From positions 36,712,686 through 36,776,685 of the forward strand of contig NC_087067.1 in the NCBI RefSeq assembly GCF_963678635.1: DNA of 64,000 bases, read 5' to 3'. This stretch comes from Symsagittifera roscoffensis (lineage: Eukaryota > Xenacoelomorpha > Acoela > Convolutidae). How positions within the stretch are numbered: position 1 is the first letter of the stretch; each line of letters starts with the position of its first letter. Positions 49,716 through 60,863 of this stretch are shown in pieces. The position numbers and the translations under genes are program-made. The notes under the pieces are model-generated. The model saw only the letters and a program-made list of their open reading frames with translations, was not told the origin of the DNA and made no database searches.

Positions 49716-50275
49716 TCTGTGCAAGTAGCACAGAATGTTCCGACCATATTCATAAAAAACGTAGTATAAATTTTTGTTTGTTTTTTTTTCCTCAAATTAG
49801 TGTCGTTTTTAGTGCGTGTGATTCGAGAACTATACCAAAGCGGGAAAATTTAGTGACTTAGACAATCGAAAACAATTGTTTCCAAAAAAAAGATTGGCAA
49901 TCAGAAATTGAAAAAAATTTGATTATGTTTCATTTTTCTTTTTTTTTGCACAAAAATTTATACAATAGTTTTTTTTATGGTCAATTTATTGTTCAGATAG
50001 CAGGACCGTAAATGACATTTAACTTGTTGTGATCAAATATTACTACAATTGTAGTGGAGACGCCTGCTTCTTATCAATTTTTGTCCAATTTAGTCCAAAA
50101 TCAAAACGCTTAGACAATTTTGCTTGACACGAAGGCAATTTTTTGAACTTTTTAGAACCAAAAACACTATAAAAACACTATTAATGAGTCTTCAATACGA
50201 TACCAAACTTGACAGATAAGAAACATAAACTATTGCATAGTTCATCCTATCCCCTTAGGGGGTGGTCAGAACAGT
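49716..50275 (-). mobile_element. Second Helentron-like family, copy 1
   Basis: The right end reads GGTCAGAAC; near the left end is its inverse GTTCCGACC, outside which lies a hairpin with 8-bp stems TTCTGTGC / GCACAGAA. The arrangement is the same as in the first family, with different sequence. A CCCCTTAGGGG palindrome sits by the right end. The interior is AT-rich and non-coding. Confidence 0.55.
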
Positions 50276-53031
50276 AAAAGAAAACTTGTTACTAAAACTT
50301 TTGGTATGAATCCGTTTCGGTATCTTCTTTTTCTTATTTTCCGCTTATAAAAGCGTTTTTCAGATAAAATATACAGTTTTTAGAATTTTTCTCAAGTATA
50401 TATTGACTTTTTTCCATTTTAGGAATTTCCAGAACACTGGGTCGTCTTCGTTTTGCTTTGCTTAAAGAAGAAACACAAGCAAACGTCAGAAAGTAAATAT
50501 CACATTATTGCTTTTTCAGTAATGATTCCAACACTAATTAAAAGCAAGAATTTTCTTCATCGTCAAAAATACTGGACTGAACTTTAGTTATTAGGATTAA
50601 TGTTTTGCAGATAGCTGGATATCTATAATTTCACTTATATTCAATCTGACTATTGACTATCATTAGCTGCTTTTTTGCGTTTGATATTTTTGTAAATAAT
50701 ATATTTGACCTCTACTGCTCAAGGGAAGGCTGCATATAATCGGGAAAACTACATTACGCACAAATGAAATTTCAATTAGGCGAAATTCTTGATAATGTTT
50801 TAACGGAAATCTCTTTATTAAAATCCCAGGCGGCATTGACAAGAAGTGGTCCAAGAATAAAGCTGAGAGTTAGTTTAAGGTTGCCACTTGGCGCGCTATT
50901 CGCGCTTCACCGCTTCGCGGCGATACCAGGCGAACTTTCGTATATAGTCTTACCGTCTCTTGTCAAGAAGCTTGCAAGCACGTCAGCACCACTGCAGTGG
51001 TCACTAGCTTTACTTTTTATAAGGTGTTCGAGAATTATGCCTGTATTTGGATGGCAGCAACCGAGTGAGTTACTTAATCATTTATTTTCGCCTAATATAG
51101 TCCCCCACCTCAAGGGTACCAAGATCTGCGCACAAAAAATTGCGGAGCCCTAGTTCTAAAATACATTAAGGGCAGGTCAGAACAAGGACAATAGGTAAAT
51201 GAAGACTATTTTCTTATTTAGCTTTCTATGTTCTCATAGAATTCAATTTCGAAATAAACTCTTTTGCAGTTCCAATTATTTGTTTGTTCGACAGATTGAA
51301 AGTTCAAAAGTTTTTTTTGGATTTTTAAATTGTTTTGGTTTTTGTTGGAAATTTCCAAATTGCTTATATAAATTTTGTTGGAATTATTTTAAATGTTTTT
51401 TTTTTGTCTGAAGTAACACTCGCGCTAAACTTGTTTTTTTTTCAAATTAGCGCTTAAGTGATTTTAAAACCAAGCTCGAGCAGGAAGTTATGCTGAATTA
51501 GTCTATTTGAACAATGTTATTTCTAAACTTTACACTGCAAAACCAAAGCTATTTCCAATTTTTTTTCGAATCAGCATCTCGAATGAAAAAAAAATTAGTT
51601 TGAAATTAGTTGGAAAAGTACTGAAAAAAATTAGCGAACAAAAAAATGTTGCGATGACAAATTTGCTGCACTGTTTTTTTAATAATATAGTTTCAGTTAT
51701 AAACGCAATGAGTGCCATTGATAAAATTTCACTGAGAGCCGAATTTGGGTTTGAAAACAAGCAAAAATAATTTGTTATGCCACTTAATGGCAAATAATTT
51801 TTTTGTGTGAACGAATGAAGCCGAAATCCTATGACAATCGGAACCTGCACCAAATGCCAGAAACATATTTTTCGGCTGTTAAATTCTGACTATCGATAAA
51901 CAATTGTCCAACTCTTGTGACCATTTTAAATGATTCTGTCAGTGGATTCGGTCACATTTTATTTTTCGAGGCATTTCCGATAAAGTGCGGATCCGATCAC
52001 AAAGTTTGCGTTTTCAATGACTTATGCCTCTCGTTTTCACGTTGCACGAAACGTACATATCTTGGTTTTGTAAGGTTATAACTGATTATCAGGTGTATTT
52101 TAACTGTAAACTAAACGTTTTGAACTCTCGAAATATTTTTTATCATTCGATGTACAATAATGCATCATTATTTCAAATTATTAAAGCCGGGAATTGAACT
52201 ATCAAATTTAGGTCTTGAATATTTTCAAATACAATTTTCAAATGACCATTGACACAGAATTTGCACCGAATGAAGTTTGGAGCATGCTGGCAGGTATTTT
52301 CTGAGCAATAAACTTCTGAGTGTAAAAGAAGTAAATTGTGATTCTGACAGTTACAAGCAAATGTATTATAATTTTGCAAAAAAAAAAATTCTAACCAAAA
52401 TGTTGGGAAAAAATAATCGGACCATGAAAACAGGGACCAGACACTTAATAACAAGGTAAAAAAATGAATCGGGAAAGCAGCCGACCAGTGTTTCTTTGTA
52501 GATGACGCAGATTTGCGAGGATTAAATATTCCAGCACAAAACGCTTTCAAACAAGAAAAATAACGCATTTATAATCCAGTGAAAAAGCGAGCATACCTTT
52601 TTTACAAACAATTAAATTATGTTTGGCTGGTTTATACTGCTTGATTTGGTTAGAAAAAAAATTCGCCAGCTAAATCGAAAAAAGTCTGATGCATGATCAA
52701 TAAACACAGCTGGCACAAAAAAGGGTACACAAAAAGGGAAATTCCAACATCCCGTCCATCTAATTTGGTCAATTGGGTGGATTGGGTTTTAATTTTCTAC
52801 TGTACCAGACAATACGCTATTCGCATTCCTTTCAATGAAGATCCTCGTAGATGGTTAAAATTTTAACGTTTTGTTGTTTTAATTTGGAATTAAAGCGAAC
52901 TGCTCAATCGGAACAAATTTAAATCAACTCTAACTACTCATTGAATAAAATTAAAGCTGTTTCAATCGATAAAATATTGTTTCAACATAGTCTTTCAAGT
53001 TATTAATACTTATTTTTGAAATTATTACACG
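50276..53031. other. Intergenic region with unrecognised open frames
   Basis: Includes a 129-codon plus frame at 50764-51153 with a GC-rich block (GCGCGCTATTCGCGCTTC) that resembles no family I know. A GGTCAGAAC motif at about 51173 may be an end of the second Helentron-like family. A region at 52240-52560 gives scattered protein-like pieces (MTIDTEFAPNEVW, CFFVDDADLRGL), possibly a dead gene. Confidence 0.35.
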
Positions 53032-53322
53032 CAGGGGCGGATCTAGGATTTTGTAGACTTTTTTTAGGTCGACCATATTGATTTTCCGAGCTCTCCCAAA
53101 CACTAAAAAGACTCTGTTTTGGTTAAAAAAATTCTGCGCCGCAGGCAGAATTTTGAAAAAAAACAGGCCAAAAAAGGCGTTTTTAGGCTTTTTTGGAAAA
53201 TTTTGATAAAAAAACCTTTAGAAAACTTTAGGGTCCGTCACCACCTTTGGGTCGGCAGGGTGTCGAATCCCTGGGGGGGGGGGGGGGGGGGGGGCGTCCG
53301 GTCCATTAAATTCGCCCCCCCC
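53032..53322 (+). mobile_element. MITE-like element with hAT-like ends, second copy
   Basis: Starts CAGGGGCGGATCTAGG and contains AGGTCGACCATATTGATTTT, matching the 28702 element in inverse. The right end is lost in a G-run and CCCCCCCC. A weaker relative may lie at 1370-1480 (GGTCGAC repeats, GTCCACGCTCCCCCGCCCCC). Confidence 0.5.
53271..53294 (+). repeat. G-run of about 24 bases
   Basis: Uninterrupted G tract inside the MITE-like element; length is prone to sequencing error. Shorter G runs occur at about 8286-8298 and 39417-39438. Confidence 0.9.
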
Positions 53323-54150
53323 ACGATAATACACGATAATTATTACTACTTAATTGAACTTAATTTATGAAACTAAACGATTTCATCGTTTACAAGTTTA
53401 ACGTTTAACTATAACCCCCTCTCATTGGTACAAAAAACCAACCCTTATATTATATAAAACTTAATCGATGATTTAAGTTTTTGTACCGGGTCTCGAAGTT
53501 CCTCTTTGGGAGAAATGATAAAGAGAGATGCCTATATTTATACGGGAGCAAAGAATGTAAAAAAAATCAAAAACAAGAAAATTTTTTGATTTCAAGAAAA
53601 TTATAGTTTATTTTTTTTATTAACAAATTAATACACTAAGTATTTAATCATTTTCGGAGTTGATTTCAATTGCCTCTTACTTTCGAACACTTGAAAAGTA
53701 TCTGACCCTCTAATTGAGTACTCTAGAACTTTGCTACGGTAGAAATTTTGAACAGCTGTTTTCGTTTCGAGACCGAGGTGACACTCCGTCATCACTTAGC
53801 TGGTATGAACGAACGATTCAATTCTGGTTCCCGATGGTAAATCTATTAGTTTCCTAAATTGATAGCTATCTGTTGTATCTGCAATGACCAGATTTGTTCT
53901 AATGAAAAACTGGTGTTTGACAATTTCAAGTGTACTTGTTCTCTAAAAAAGGGTAACGGACTTTTAAAAAGAAACAAATTTTCTTCAAAATTTATTTTGA
54001 GTACAATTTGCGAACCCAGTGTGGCACGCAACAGCTTGATTTTGGCCTTTATAAAGGAAGTAATTCAACCAAATTTTACTTTAACAACTTGCATCAGAAA
54101 TCTCCAACTCTTTCTATCTTGAAAATTCTTCGATTTTCCCAAACTAAAAA
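53323..54150 (+). other. Upstream region of the racemase-like gene
   Basis: AT-rich, no TATA box in a convincing place. The ATG at 54151 sits in AACTAAAAAATGCC. An upstream frame (53859-54122) is unrelated. Confidence 0.5.
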
Positions 54151-54984
54151 ATGCCTCTGAAGCCAGCCCCCACTCTCGGCGTGATCAGACTGGACTACGA
54201 CTACCCTCCAGCATGTGGAGACATTGACTGCCCTGATACGTACGGTTACGATGTCTACTACAAAGTAGTTCCAGGACTCACTTTCGAAATGGCCCAGTCC
54301 GGAAAAATGACTCCACAAGTCCAGTCTAGATTCATCGAGTCTGTCAACTGGCTCATCAATACCAAGAAGGTCAACGTCATCACTGGAGACTGTGGATTCA
54401 TGGTGTACTTCCAAGAGACCGCTTTGAGTATCCATAAACAGCAACCAGTGTGTATGGTTATGAGTTCTTTGCTGCAACTGAAGTCCATACAAGCCACCCT
54501 CTCACCCAGTGACGAAATCATTGTCATGACTGCAAACGGCTTCGCTTTGGGACAAATGGCGCCAGCTTTTGAGAAAGCATGCGGATTCTCAATCGTGGAC
54601 CCTCGAATCAAGATCTTAGGCTGTGAAAACATTCCTGGATTCGAAGCTGTCGCTCTAGGCGAGAAGGTAGACGTCGCCAAAGTGCAACCAGGAATGGTGG
54701 ACCTCGTGAACAAAACACTGAAAGCGAACCCCAAGGTCAAAGGTATTCTGCTTGAGTGTACCGAGTTGCCCCCTTATGCAAATGCGATCCGAGAATGCTC
54801 GGGACTCCCAGTTTGGGATGTGATCTCCGCATGTAATTATGTCGTCTCGTCGTTCCTGAACGAGCCGAGGTATGGTAAGCAGGGATGGCAAGCCGATTGG
54901 GATCAAGTGCAAGACGAGTACAAGTTCGGACAGAATGTGAAATCATCCAACAAAGTATACCTTGTGAACAAACCAGCAAAATAA
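54151..54984 (+). CDS. Asp/Glu racemase-superfamily protein, intronless
   Basis: An intact 277-codon frame starting MPLKPAPTLGVIRLDYDYPP. It shows the pseudosymmetric racemase layout: a first active-site Cys81 in TGDCGFMVYFQ and a second Cys203 in LLECTELPPYA, with a Rossmann-like IIVMTANG strand between. Members of this superfamily racemise or isomerise acidic amino acids or related acids by a two-cysteine, cofactor-free mechanism; the substrate here is unknown. The gene lacks introns, is clearly richer in G+C than its flanks, and has an AATAAA at about 55000, 16 bases after the stop. Close relatives I recall are bacterial and protist-like, so horizontal origin is possible but untested. A role outside racemisation cannot be excluded. 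Confidence 0.88.
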   Translation: MPLKPAPTLGVIRLDYDYPPACGDIDCPDTYGYDVYYKVVPGLTFEMAQSGKMTPQVQSRFIESVNWLINTKKVNVITGDCGFMVYFQETALSIHKQQPVCMVMSSLLQLKSIQATLSPSDEIIVMTANGFALGQMAPAFEKACGFSIVDPRIKILGCENIPGFEAVALGEKVDVAKVQPGMVDLVNKTLKANPKVKGILLECTELPPYANAIRECSGLPVWDVISACNYVVSSFLNEPRYGKQGWQADWDQVQDEYKFGQNVKSSNKVYLVNKPAK

Positions 54985-54998
54985 AAAAAACTCAAACT

Positions 54999-55005
54999 AA
55001 ATAAA
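54999..55005 (+). terminator. Poly(A) signal of the racemase-like gene
   Basis: AATAAA just after the stop codon, in an A-rich context, as expected for cleavage and polyadenylation of the 54151 gene. Confidence 0.6.
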
Positions 55006-55949
55006 ATTTGGTGCAGGCTAAAATGAATTCTAAAAATATTTACTATAATTTTTCTGTACTACGTCTTTGACTTAATTAACAAAGTATAAGCTCATAACAA
55101 ACCTTTTTAAACTCAACTTAAGCAAGACAGCAAAACAGTATCTAGTTCTCACACATAAGGTTCAGGTTATTTTAACTCTTTCATTGAAGTTCTACGTAGA
55201 TAACTGAAACTTTCATTCAAAGACTTTTTCAACTGCTTCGGTGAGCAAAAAATTGCAACAGCATGTCGGTAAAAATTTTCCATATTTGATTCAATTTCGA
55301 ATATATATTAAGGAATTTTACGGTAACTAAAACTCTGGTTTTAACCTGATAATAAGAAAAAACTTTTCCTCCATTTAAGCTCGTCCGACAAAAAAGTGCG
55401 TCGGAAAAAACGCAATTCAAAAAACATTTTACATGCAATTGTTCAACCCCGACTTTTTGTAAGATCGAGCAATCTGATCTCAAATTTTTCCAATAATTTT
55501 TAGCAGAGTAAGCTTATGGTAAGAATTATCCCGAAAACCTATTTTATTTCACCTAAGACAGCATTTAGAAAAAATTCGATTTGATTTTAATGAAACTCCT
55601 ATAAAAAACGTATGAACAAAAATACGACAATTTGACAACTGAAACTTGAAACGACAATCCACATTTCCTGTTCTCGTTAATTACTTATTGTTTAAAACAC
55701 ACCTCGTAATTAAGCCTTTTCATGAGTCTACAGCAATTCTAAGGGCGAGGTATGTTTCGACCGAAGTGGAATTGTATTTCAAATGTTTGAAAAAATTGGG
55801 AGTTAATTAGCCAATGCTTAAGCGAAGTGATCTTTTAGCCAATTTTTTTTATCGGGTTGTGCTTAGCCGGATTTGGACTTGGTTTCAATTACGCTCAGAC
55901 CTTTTTTGCAGCTAGAAGCATGTTTCAAACGTGCTTGAGATACATTTAA
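55006..55949. other. Intergenic, right of the racemase-like gene
   Basis: AT-rich, nothing recognisable until the LINE remnant at 55950. Likewise 58086-58559 and 58771-59177. Confidence 0.6.
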
Positions 55950-56380
55950 TATTTTATCGATTGAACTTAGTTACGGAAAAAAACGCTTATCAAACAATTT
56001 CTATTTATGTCCCACAGTGCACAATATTAGCATTTTATATTAACGATTCAGCAGACACAGTTAAGAATAATTATATGACTCTAGTTGCAGATGATTCAAA
56101 TTTGAGCGGCAACTAAAAAGCAAAAATCTACTTGATTAGCACTTCGTTGATTTAAAAATGGATGAATGCTAACAAAATGACATTGAATACATTAAAACCC
56201 ATTTCATGATAACAAGCAGAAAGCCAAATTTCCCTACCATGTATTGGGATAGAACTACACATAACCCCACCAGCACTGTTAAGTTTTTAAGCGTCAACAT
56301 TGGCAAAAAAATAAATTTTCCAGAACCTTGCGAGGCAGTAATGAAGAAGTCAATCAAGTTTACTAGCGTGTAACGCACCA
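55950..56380 (+). mobile_element. LINE remnant, reverse transcriptase core
   Basis: Conserved non-LTR reverse transcriptase blocks are readable: VPQCTILAFYIND, then LVADDSNLSG (the catalytic DD box), then WMNANKMTLNTLKTHFMITS and VKFLSVNIG. The Gly normally after PQ is Cys. Stops and shifts show it is dead. The clade is uncertain; jockey or CR1-like by feel. Confidence 0.7.
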
Positions 56381-56389
56381 CTGGTGCTT

Positions 56390-57540
56390 CGAATTTTCAA
56401 CAACTCATTAAAGCCGCGTATATTGGAAATAAGATCTGCATCCTTTGAGTATACTATGACAGCACCAAACTACAGGGTTCTCAATTACAAATTTTGCAAA
56501 GCTTTTTTATTCAAGTTTTTTAATACAAATTTTGAAAAATTAGAAAATTTTGTGAAGTTTTATGTTCTTTGAAAAAATTCAAAATTAACGAATGAGCGTC
56601 ACATCTTAGAAATTTAAAGCAATTGAGCAGTCGCATTTGGACGCAAAATTTGCAACTCCTGAGAGTAATCTTACAGTACCCAACTACAACGTTGGGAAAA
56701 ATCATAATTTGAGAAACTTCAAACTTAACTTTTCTAAAAAACGCTATTAATTGAAAACCAGAAAAAACTTTACACCTCAAAAACTACCATGATTTGAGCA
56801 GTCTTATTTGAAGGCAATATACGCAATCCTTGACAGTACTCTGACAGCACTCAACTTGAAGATTGGGAATCTCAATTTTGTGAATTATTTTGTAATTTGA
56901 GTTTTCTGAAAAATTCTGAAAAAAATCACAAAAATCGTCGTAGCTCGTTAAGTGAAAAACTTGAGCCTTCTTAATTGGAAGCCAATTTCAGCACCCATGT
57001 GATTACTACGACAGCCCCCAACTACAGGTTAGCAATTTCAGATTTTGAAAAAGGTTTAACTTAAGTTTTCGGAATTTTTTTTTGAAAAATGACAAAAAAC
57101 GTCATACCTGGAAAACTTAAAGGTTTTGAGCTGTCATATTTGGAGGCAAAATTCGAAACTCCTGCGAGTACCCTGAGAGAGCCTCACTATAGAGATGGGA
57201 ATTTCAAATTTTGTGAAATTTTTTATATCTAAGTTCTCGGAAAAAATTTTCTATATCTAAGAGTTCTCGGAAAAATCCTAAAAACGTCATATCTCGAAAA
57301 CTACAAAGATTTGAACAGTCATAATCAGAGCCAAGATTCGCAACCCCTGAGAATACCCTGACAGCACCCAACTACAGTGTGAGAAATTCAAATATTGAGA
57401 AATTTTTTCAAATTTAATTTTCTAGGAATTTTTGACAAATCTCGAAAATTACCGTATCTCGTAAACTAAAAGGATTTGGAGGCCAGATTCACAACATCCC
57501 ACTATTAGTTTGCTTATTTCAAACTTGATGAAATAAACAC
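56390..57540 (+). repeat. Tandem repeat of about 170 bp inserted in the LINE
   Basis: Six to seven diverged units sharing CTGACAGCACCCAACTACAG, then GGGAATTTCAAATTTTG, AAAACGTCATATCTCG and GATTTGAACAGTC. Unit starts at about 56440, 56652, 56823, 56990, 57155, 57338 and 57495. Confidence 0.8.
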
Positions 57541-57544
57541 TGAA

Positions 57545-58085
57545 TTTAAACAGCAAAATCGAAAAAAAACCTTGACCATTGCAATATGCGATATAGCTTA
57601 AACGTGCAAAAACTCTTTTGTTAAACATCCAAACATAATACGTTGAAAAAGCTTAAACATGGCGAGACAGTGAAGCCCGCAACTAAATATATAAAATATT
57701 TCAAAGCTGTTCACCACAAGGAAATTTCTTAGCCAAAAATTGCTGATGAAAACTTTCAAAACTTTCGTTCAGCCGCTGTATCAGTATGGAATTTTTAATT
57801 ACGGAAACGCAGACAAAACTACTCTGTTTAAGTTGCAAGGAATAGAAATTTTTTTGTAGCGTATTATCATTGGATCGAGAAAAATTGAAGAAGTTGGAAT
57901 AGTTGGACGAGAAGAAAAAAAATTGCTCTCTTTTCGACTTACATATTACGAGTTACTCATGTTATTAACAAAAATTCTAAAAGTTGATCACAAAAGCGAC
58001 TTCGTTAATGGTTTCATCTCTAAAAGTGAAATAGAAGCCTTTTAGAGTGGAAAACTAAATAAAAAGTTTGTTAAATAAAGTACGC
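57545..58085 (+). mobile_element. LINE remnant, 3' part
   Basis: Continuation of a LINE open frame after the tandem repeat: LLMKTFKTFVQPLYQYGIFN, then TTLFKLQGIEIF and a C-terminal stretch LRLTYYELLMLLTK read with some shifts. It matches the region downstream of the reverse transcriptase in non-LTR elements and is probably the same copy as 55950-56380. Confidence 0.6.
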
Positions 58086-58559
58086 TTATTTGCAATAAGC
58101 AAAAAGCGATATCGATTTGAGTCAGAATACTCTTCTTACGTTTGCAAATTTTGATCCGTCGATAATTAGAACAATTTATCAGCATTGAAAAAGCGAAGCT
58201 GGATGATTATATTCATAAAATAAAAAAACTTTTGTTTTTTAGACTTTGAGGTGTTTACAAGGTTATTTTGATGATTGTTTCACCTCAAGGCAAATTTTAG
58301 TTACTTTGTACAATTTTGACAGTTGTTTCTCCTTAACCTTTATAATTTTGTATTGTTTGACAATTTTTCCGTTTGAAAATCGAAATTTTTCCGACAGTCA
58401 GCGTAACTAAGTACACTGAAAAATGGTTACTGGGATAAAACTAAGGAAAGCTCTCACACAGCGCTTTCTAACAGACTGCAAGCCTTCAGTGTGCATTCAA
58501 GATCGGTACTCGGTAAATGTTGAATTATACTAAATTATCAGTGTAACAAACCATCCTTG

Positions 58560-58770
58560 AGAACAATTTATTACACAGATGCGAAGCTGTGCTTCGCAAA
58601 CACTGACGAGAGAGAACACGACAAAAAAAACAGCTCTACACTGAAAAAAAAAAGAAAAAGTAGAAATAAGCCTCGAATTATTAAAAATTTAGCTTATTGT
58701 GGGATTCAATTCTGCGACCTGAAGAAATTGTTTCTCACGCACTAACCACTCAACAGCCTACGCTTAAGGT
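58560..58770 (-). mobile_element. tRNA-derived SINE-like segment 5
   Basis: Minus strand: GTTGAGTGGTTAGTGCGTGA (A box) and GAATTGAATCCC (B box), then a body ending in GCGAAGCACAGCTTCGCATC. It is the clearest member; with the 13080 copy it defines the family. Confidence 0.55.
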
Positions 58771-59177
58771 AACAAACACAAGGCACGAATAAAGCAGAGA
58801 ACAATGATATGAATTTTTCAATGCTGCAGATCGTGATTATAGCAAAAGTTCCACCAAATAAGCATTTTTGTTTACGAGTAAGTTTGTAAAAAAGAAATTT
58901 CTCGCTAAAACACTACGCTCGCAAGCTCGTTAGTGTAATTATATGAGCAGAATAACTCACTAAATTTCATTTGATTATAAATCAAGCAACCAAATGATTC
59001 AGTGATTCTGTAAAACAAGTTGTTAACCGAGAAAAAAGTCTAGATTCCGATTTGAGAACGCTTTCAATCGCCAGCGTAAATAAAATGACTGCTAAAAATT
59101 GATGAACATCGGAAAATATATTTCACTGAGTATGTTTAATATGTTGTTTTTTGAAATTAGACAAAAATCCTGATTGG

Positions 59178-60863
59178 TTAATAATGGCGAGAAGTGTCTT
59201 TGATCATAAAAACGTTTTTGTCAACCCATTGTCCATTTTTATCTTGAGTTTTAGCTGATACTAGAAAGACTAAATTTTTGTCAGCCAATAGTGCAGAATG
59301 GTTATTAAACTCGCAACCAAACGGGATCAGATGAGAAAGAGAATAACCAGATGAAGTGCTTGGTCGGTATAAGAAGGTTAACGTTCTTGTTGAGAGTGAC
59401 CATATTATCAGAACGTTGTTTTTGATGTGCGAAATACAACTGATCTGTTCGACACGGTGAGTGATGGATCCAATGAGAGACACGTTAGCTGATGATTGTC
59501 GACTTGTTTGAATTTCAACCACATCATTGTCCTGATTCACTAAATGTACGAAGGTACTATCATGACACCCGTTGACAGCCCGAGGCATAAACTCGCAATT
59601 GTACTCAATGGAGGGTTGGTTCGATTGTCTGATTTGATTCTTCGTTCTGTCCCAGAAGACGAATTCGGCAACATCGTTTTCAAGTGAAACAAAAAATAAT
59701 GGAATATTATGGGACTCAAGGTTTATTTCGATATCTATGAACTTTTTGTTTGCGATATCAAAAAGACGTGCAACTTCAGGAATGAAAATTAATATACTAG
59801 GACTAGCATTAAGATTCTCAAGGAAAAACGCTTGTATTTTGATTCGGGGATTAGCAATTTTTATCACCCCTAACTTCCTTTTGTCCATTTTCATGGCATC
59901 CTCGTTTCCGTGAAGTTCGAACTGGCATCTATGGACAGAAATTTGACATCCAGTTTTCTCTACGGAATACAAGTTGCCGCTGTACCGGCTTTCCAGTCTT
60001 TTTGAATATACGTAGCACGTTTTGTCTTGCGCAACTATAGGCATTTCAATATTTTCGACATACTTGCTCAAAACTAACTTAGTTGTCTCAGAAAAATTGT
60101 AATCATCGCCCTGTATTTCACACAACTCTAGTTCCGCTTCTTTAGTTTTGATTTGTAGCACTGACTCTTCAAATTGGTTTAACTGTTCTGCCTTCTCCAT
60201 GTCCAAACTCGACAACAATTCGCGAAGATTGCTCTGAAATTTTAACAGCATTTCGTAGTTTTCCTTGGCATCTTTTTCTACTTGGATAGTTTTTTGATGT
60301 TCTACTTCAATGTGATTCAAAAGATTTTGTTTTAAGACCTCGAGATCCAAGGAAACGAGTTGCACCAATTTTTCATAGCCATCTACTCGTTTTTGTTTAT
60401 TTGCATGTATTCTATCCAGCGTACCGCGGACTTTTTTCTCAGAAGAATCCAAATCTGATATCAAATCGAAAATCTTTGCCCTCGTTTGAGAAGCTCGTTC
60501 TTTAATTGGCATGATGCTATGATTGACATGTACCGATATGCAATTTGAACATAGAGTTAACTGGCAAGTGGAGCAAAACATTGAGCACAGGTTCTTGTGA
60601 ATCTCACAAATTGCCGGCTTTAGTGCTTTGTCATTTAATATTTCGTGATCTCGTCTAACGTGTGACAGAATGCATAAATTACAATGAAAGGGCAGGCTAA
60701 CTGTTTCTTTTGATTCCTCAATACAAGTGGTACACTTGAACATTATGTCGAGATCGAATAATTCTAAACAAGACGTACACTTCTCTTTTGATACTTTTTG
60801 GCCAGCCATTGCCTCAGCTTCTGCTGGTTCCTTCTTCTGGTCGCCAAATGACCTTGTATCCAT
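59178..60863 (-). CDS. B-box/coiled-coil TRIM-like protein without RING
   Basis: A single intronless frame of 561 codons. Two zinc-binding segments lie near the N-terminus: one around residues 29-75 (CTSC...CTTC...CNLC) and a clearer B-box around 83-124 (CEIHKNLC, CSTC, CSNC, HVNHS). A long coiled coil spans roughly 130-270. The last 250 residues are strand-rich with no motif I can name and could be a degenerate beta-propeller, as in NHL-type TRIM proteins. No RING is visible, so ligase activity is not implied; it may be a scaffold. The upstream ATG is used; a second ATG (MAGQKVSKEKC) lies 18 codons in. It is convergent with the racemase-like gene. Confidence 0.85.
   Translation of the reverse strand: MDTRSFGDQKKEPAEAEAMAGQKVSKEKCTSCLELFDLDIMFKCTTCIEESKETVSLPFHCNLCILSHVRRDHEILNDKALKPAICEIHKNLCSMFCSTCQLTLCSNCISVHVNHSIMPIKERASQTRAKIFDLISDLDSSEKKVRGTLDRIHANKQKRVDGYEKLVQLVSLDLEVLKQNLLNHIEVEHQKTIQVEKDAKENYEMLLKFQSNLRELLSSLDMEKAEQLNQFEESVLQIKTKEAELELCEIQGDDYNFSETTKLVLSKYVENIEMPIVAQDKTCYVYSKRLESRYSGNLYSVEKTGCQISVHRCQFELHGNEDAMKMDKRKLGVIKIANPRIKIQAFFLENLNASPSILIFIPEVARLFDIANKKFIDIEINLESHNIPLFFVSLENDVAEFVFWDRTKNQIRQSNQPSIEYNCEFMPRAVNGCHDSTFVHLVNQDNDVVEIQTSRQSSANVSLIGSITHRVEQISCISHIKNNVLIIWSLSTRTLTFLYRPSTSSGYSLSHLIPFGCEFNNHSALLADKNLVFLVSAKTQDKNGQWVDKNVFMIKDTSRHY

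Noticed and set aside
52173-52568. 131-codon minus frame
   Set aside because: Cys/Phe-rich shadow frame. Protein-like pieces are on the other strand, and neither is convincing.
54094-54979. Several minus-strand frames of 80-160 codons
   Set aside because: Antisense shadows of the GC-rich racemase-like gene, which has intact catalytic motifs.
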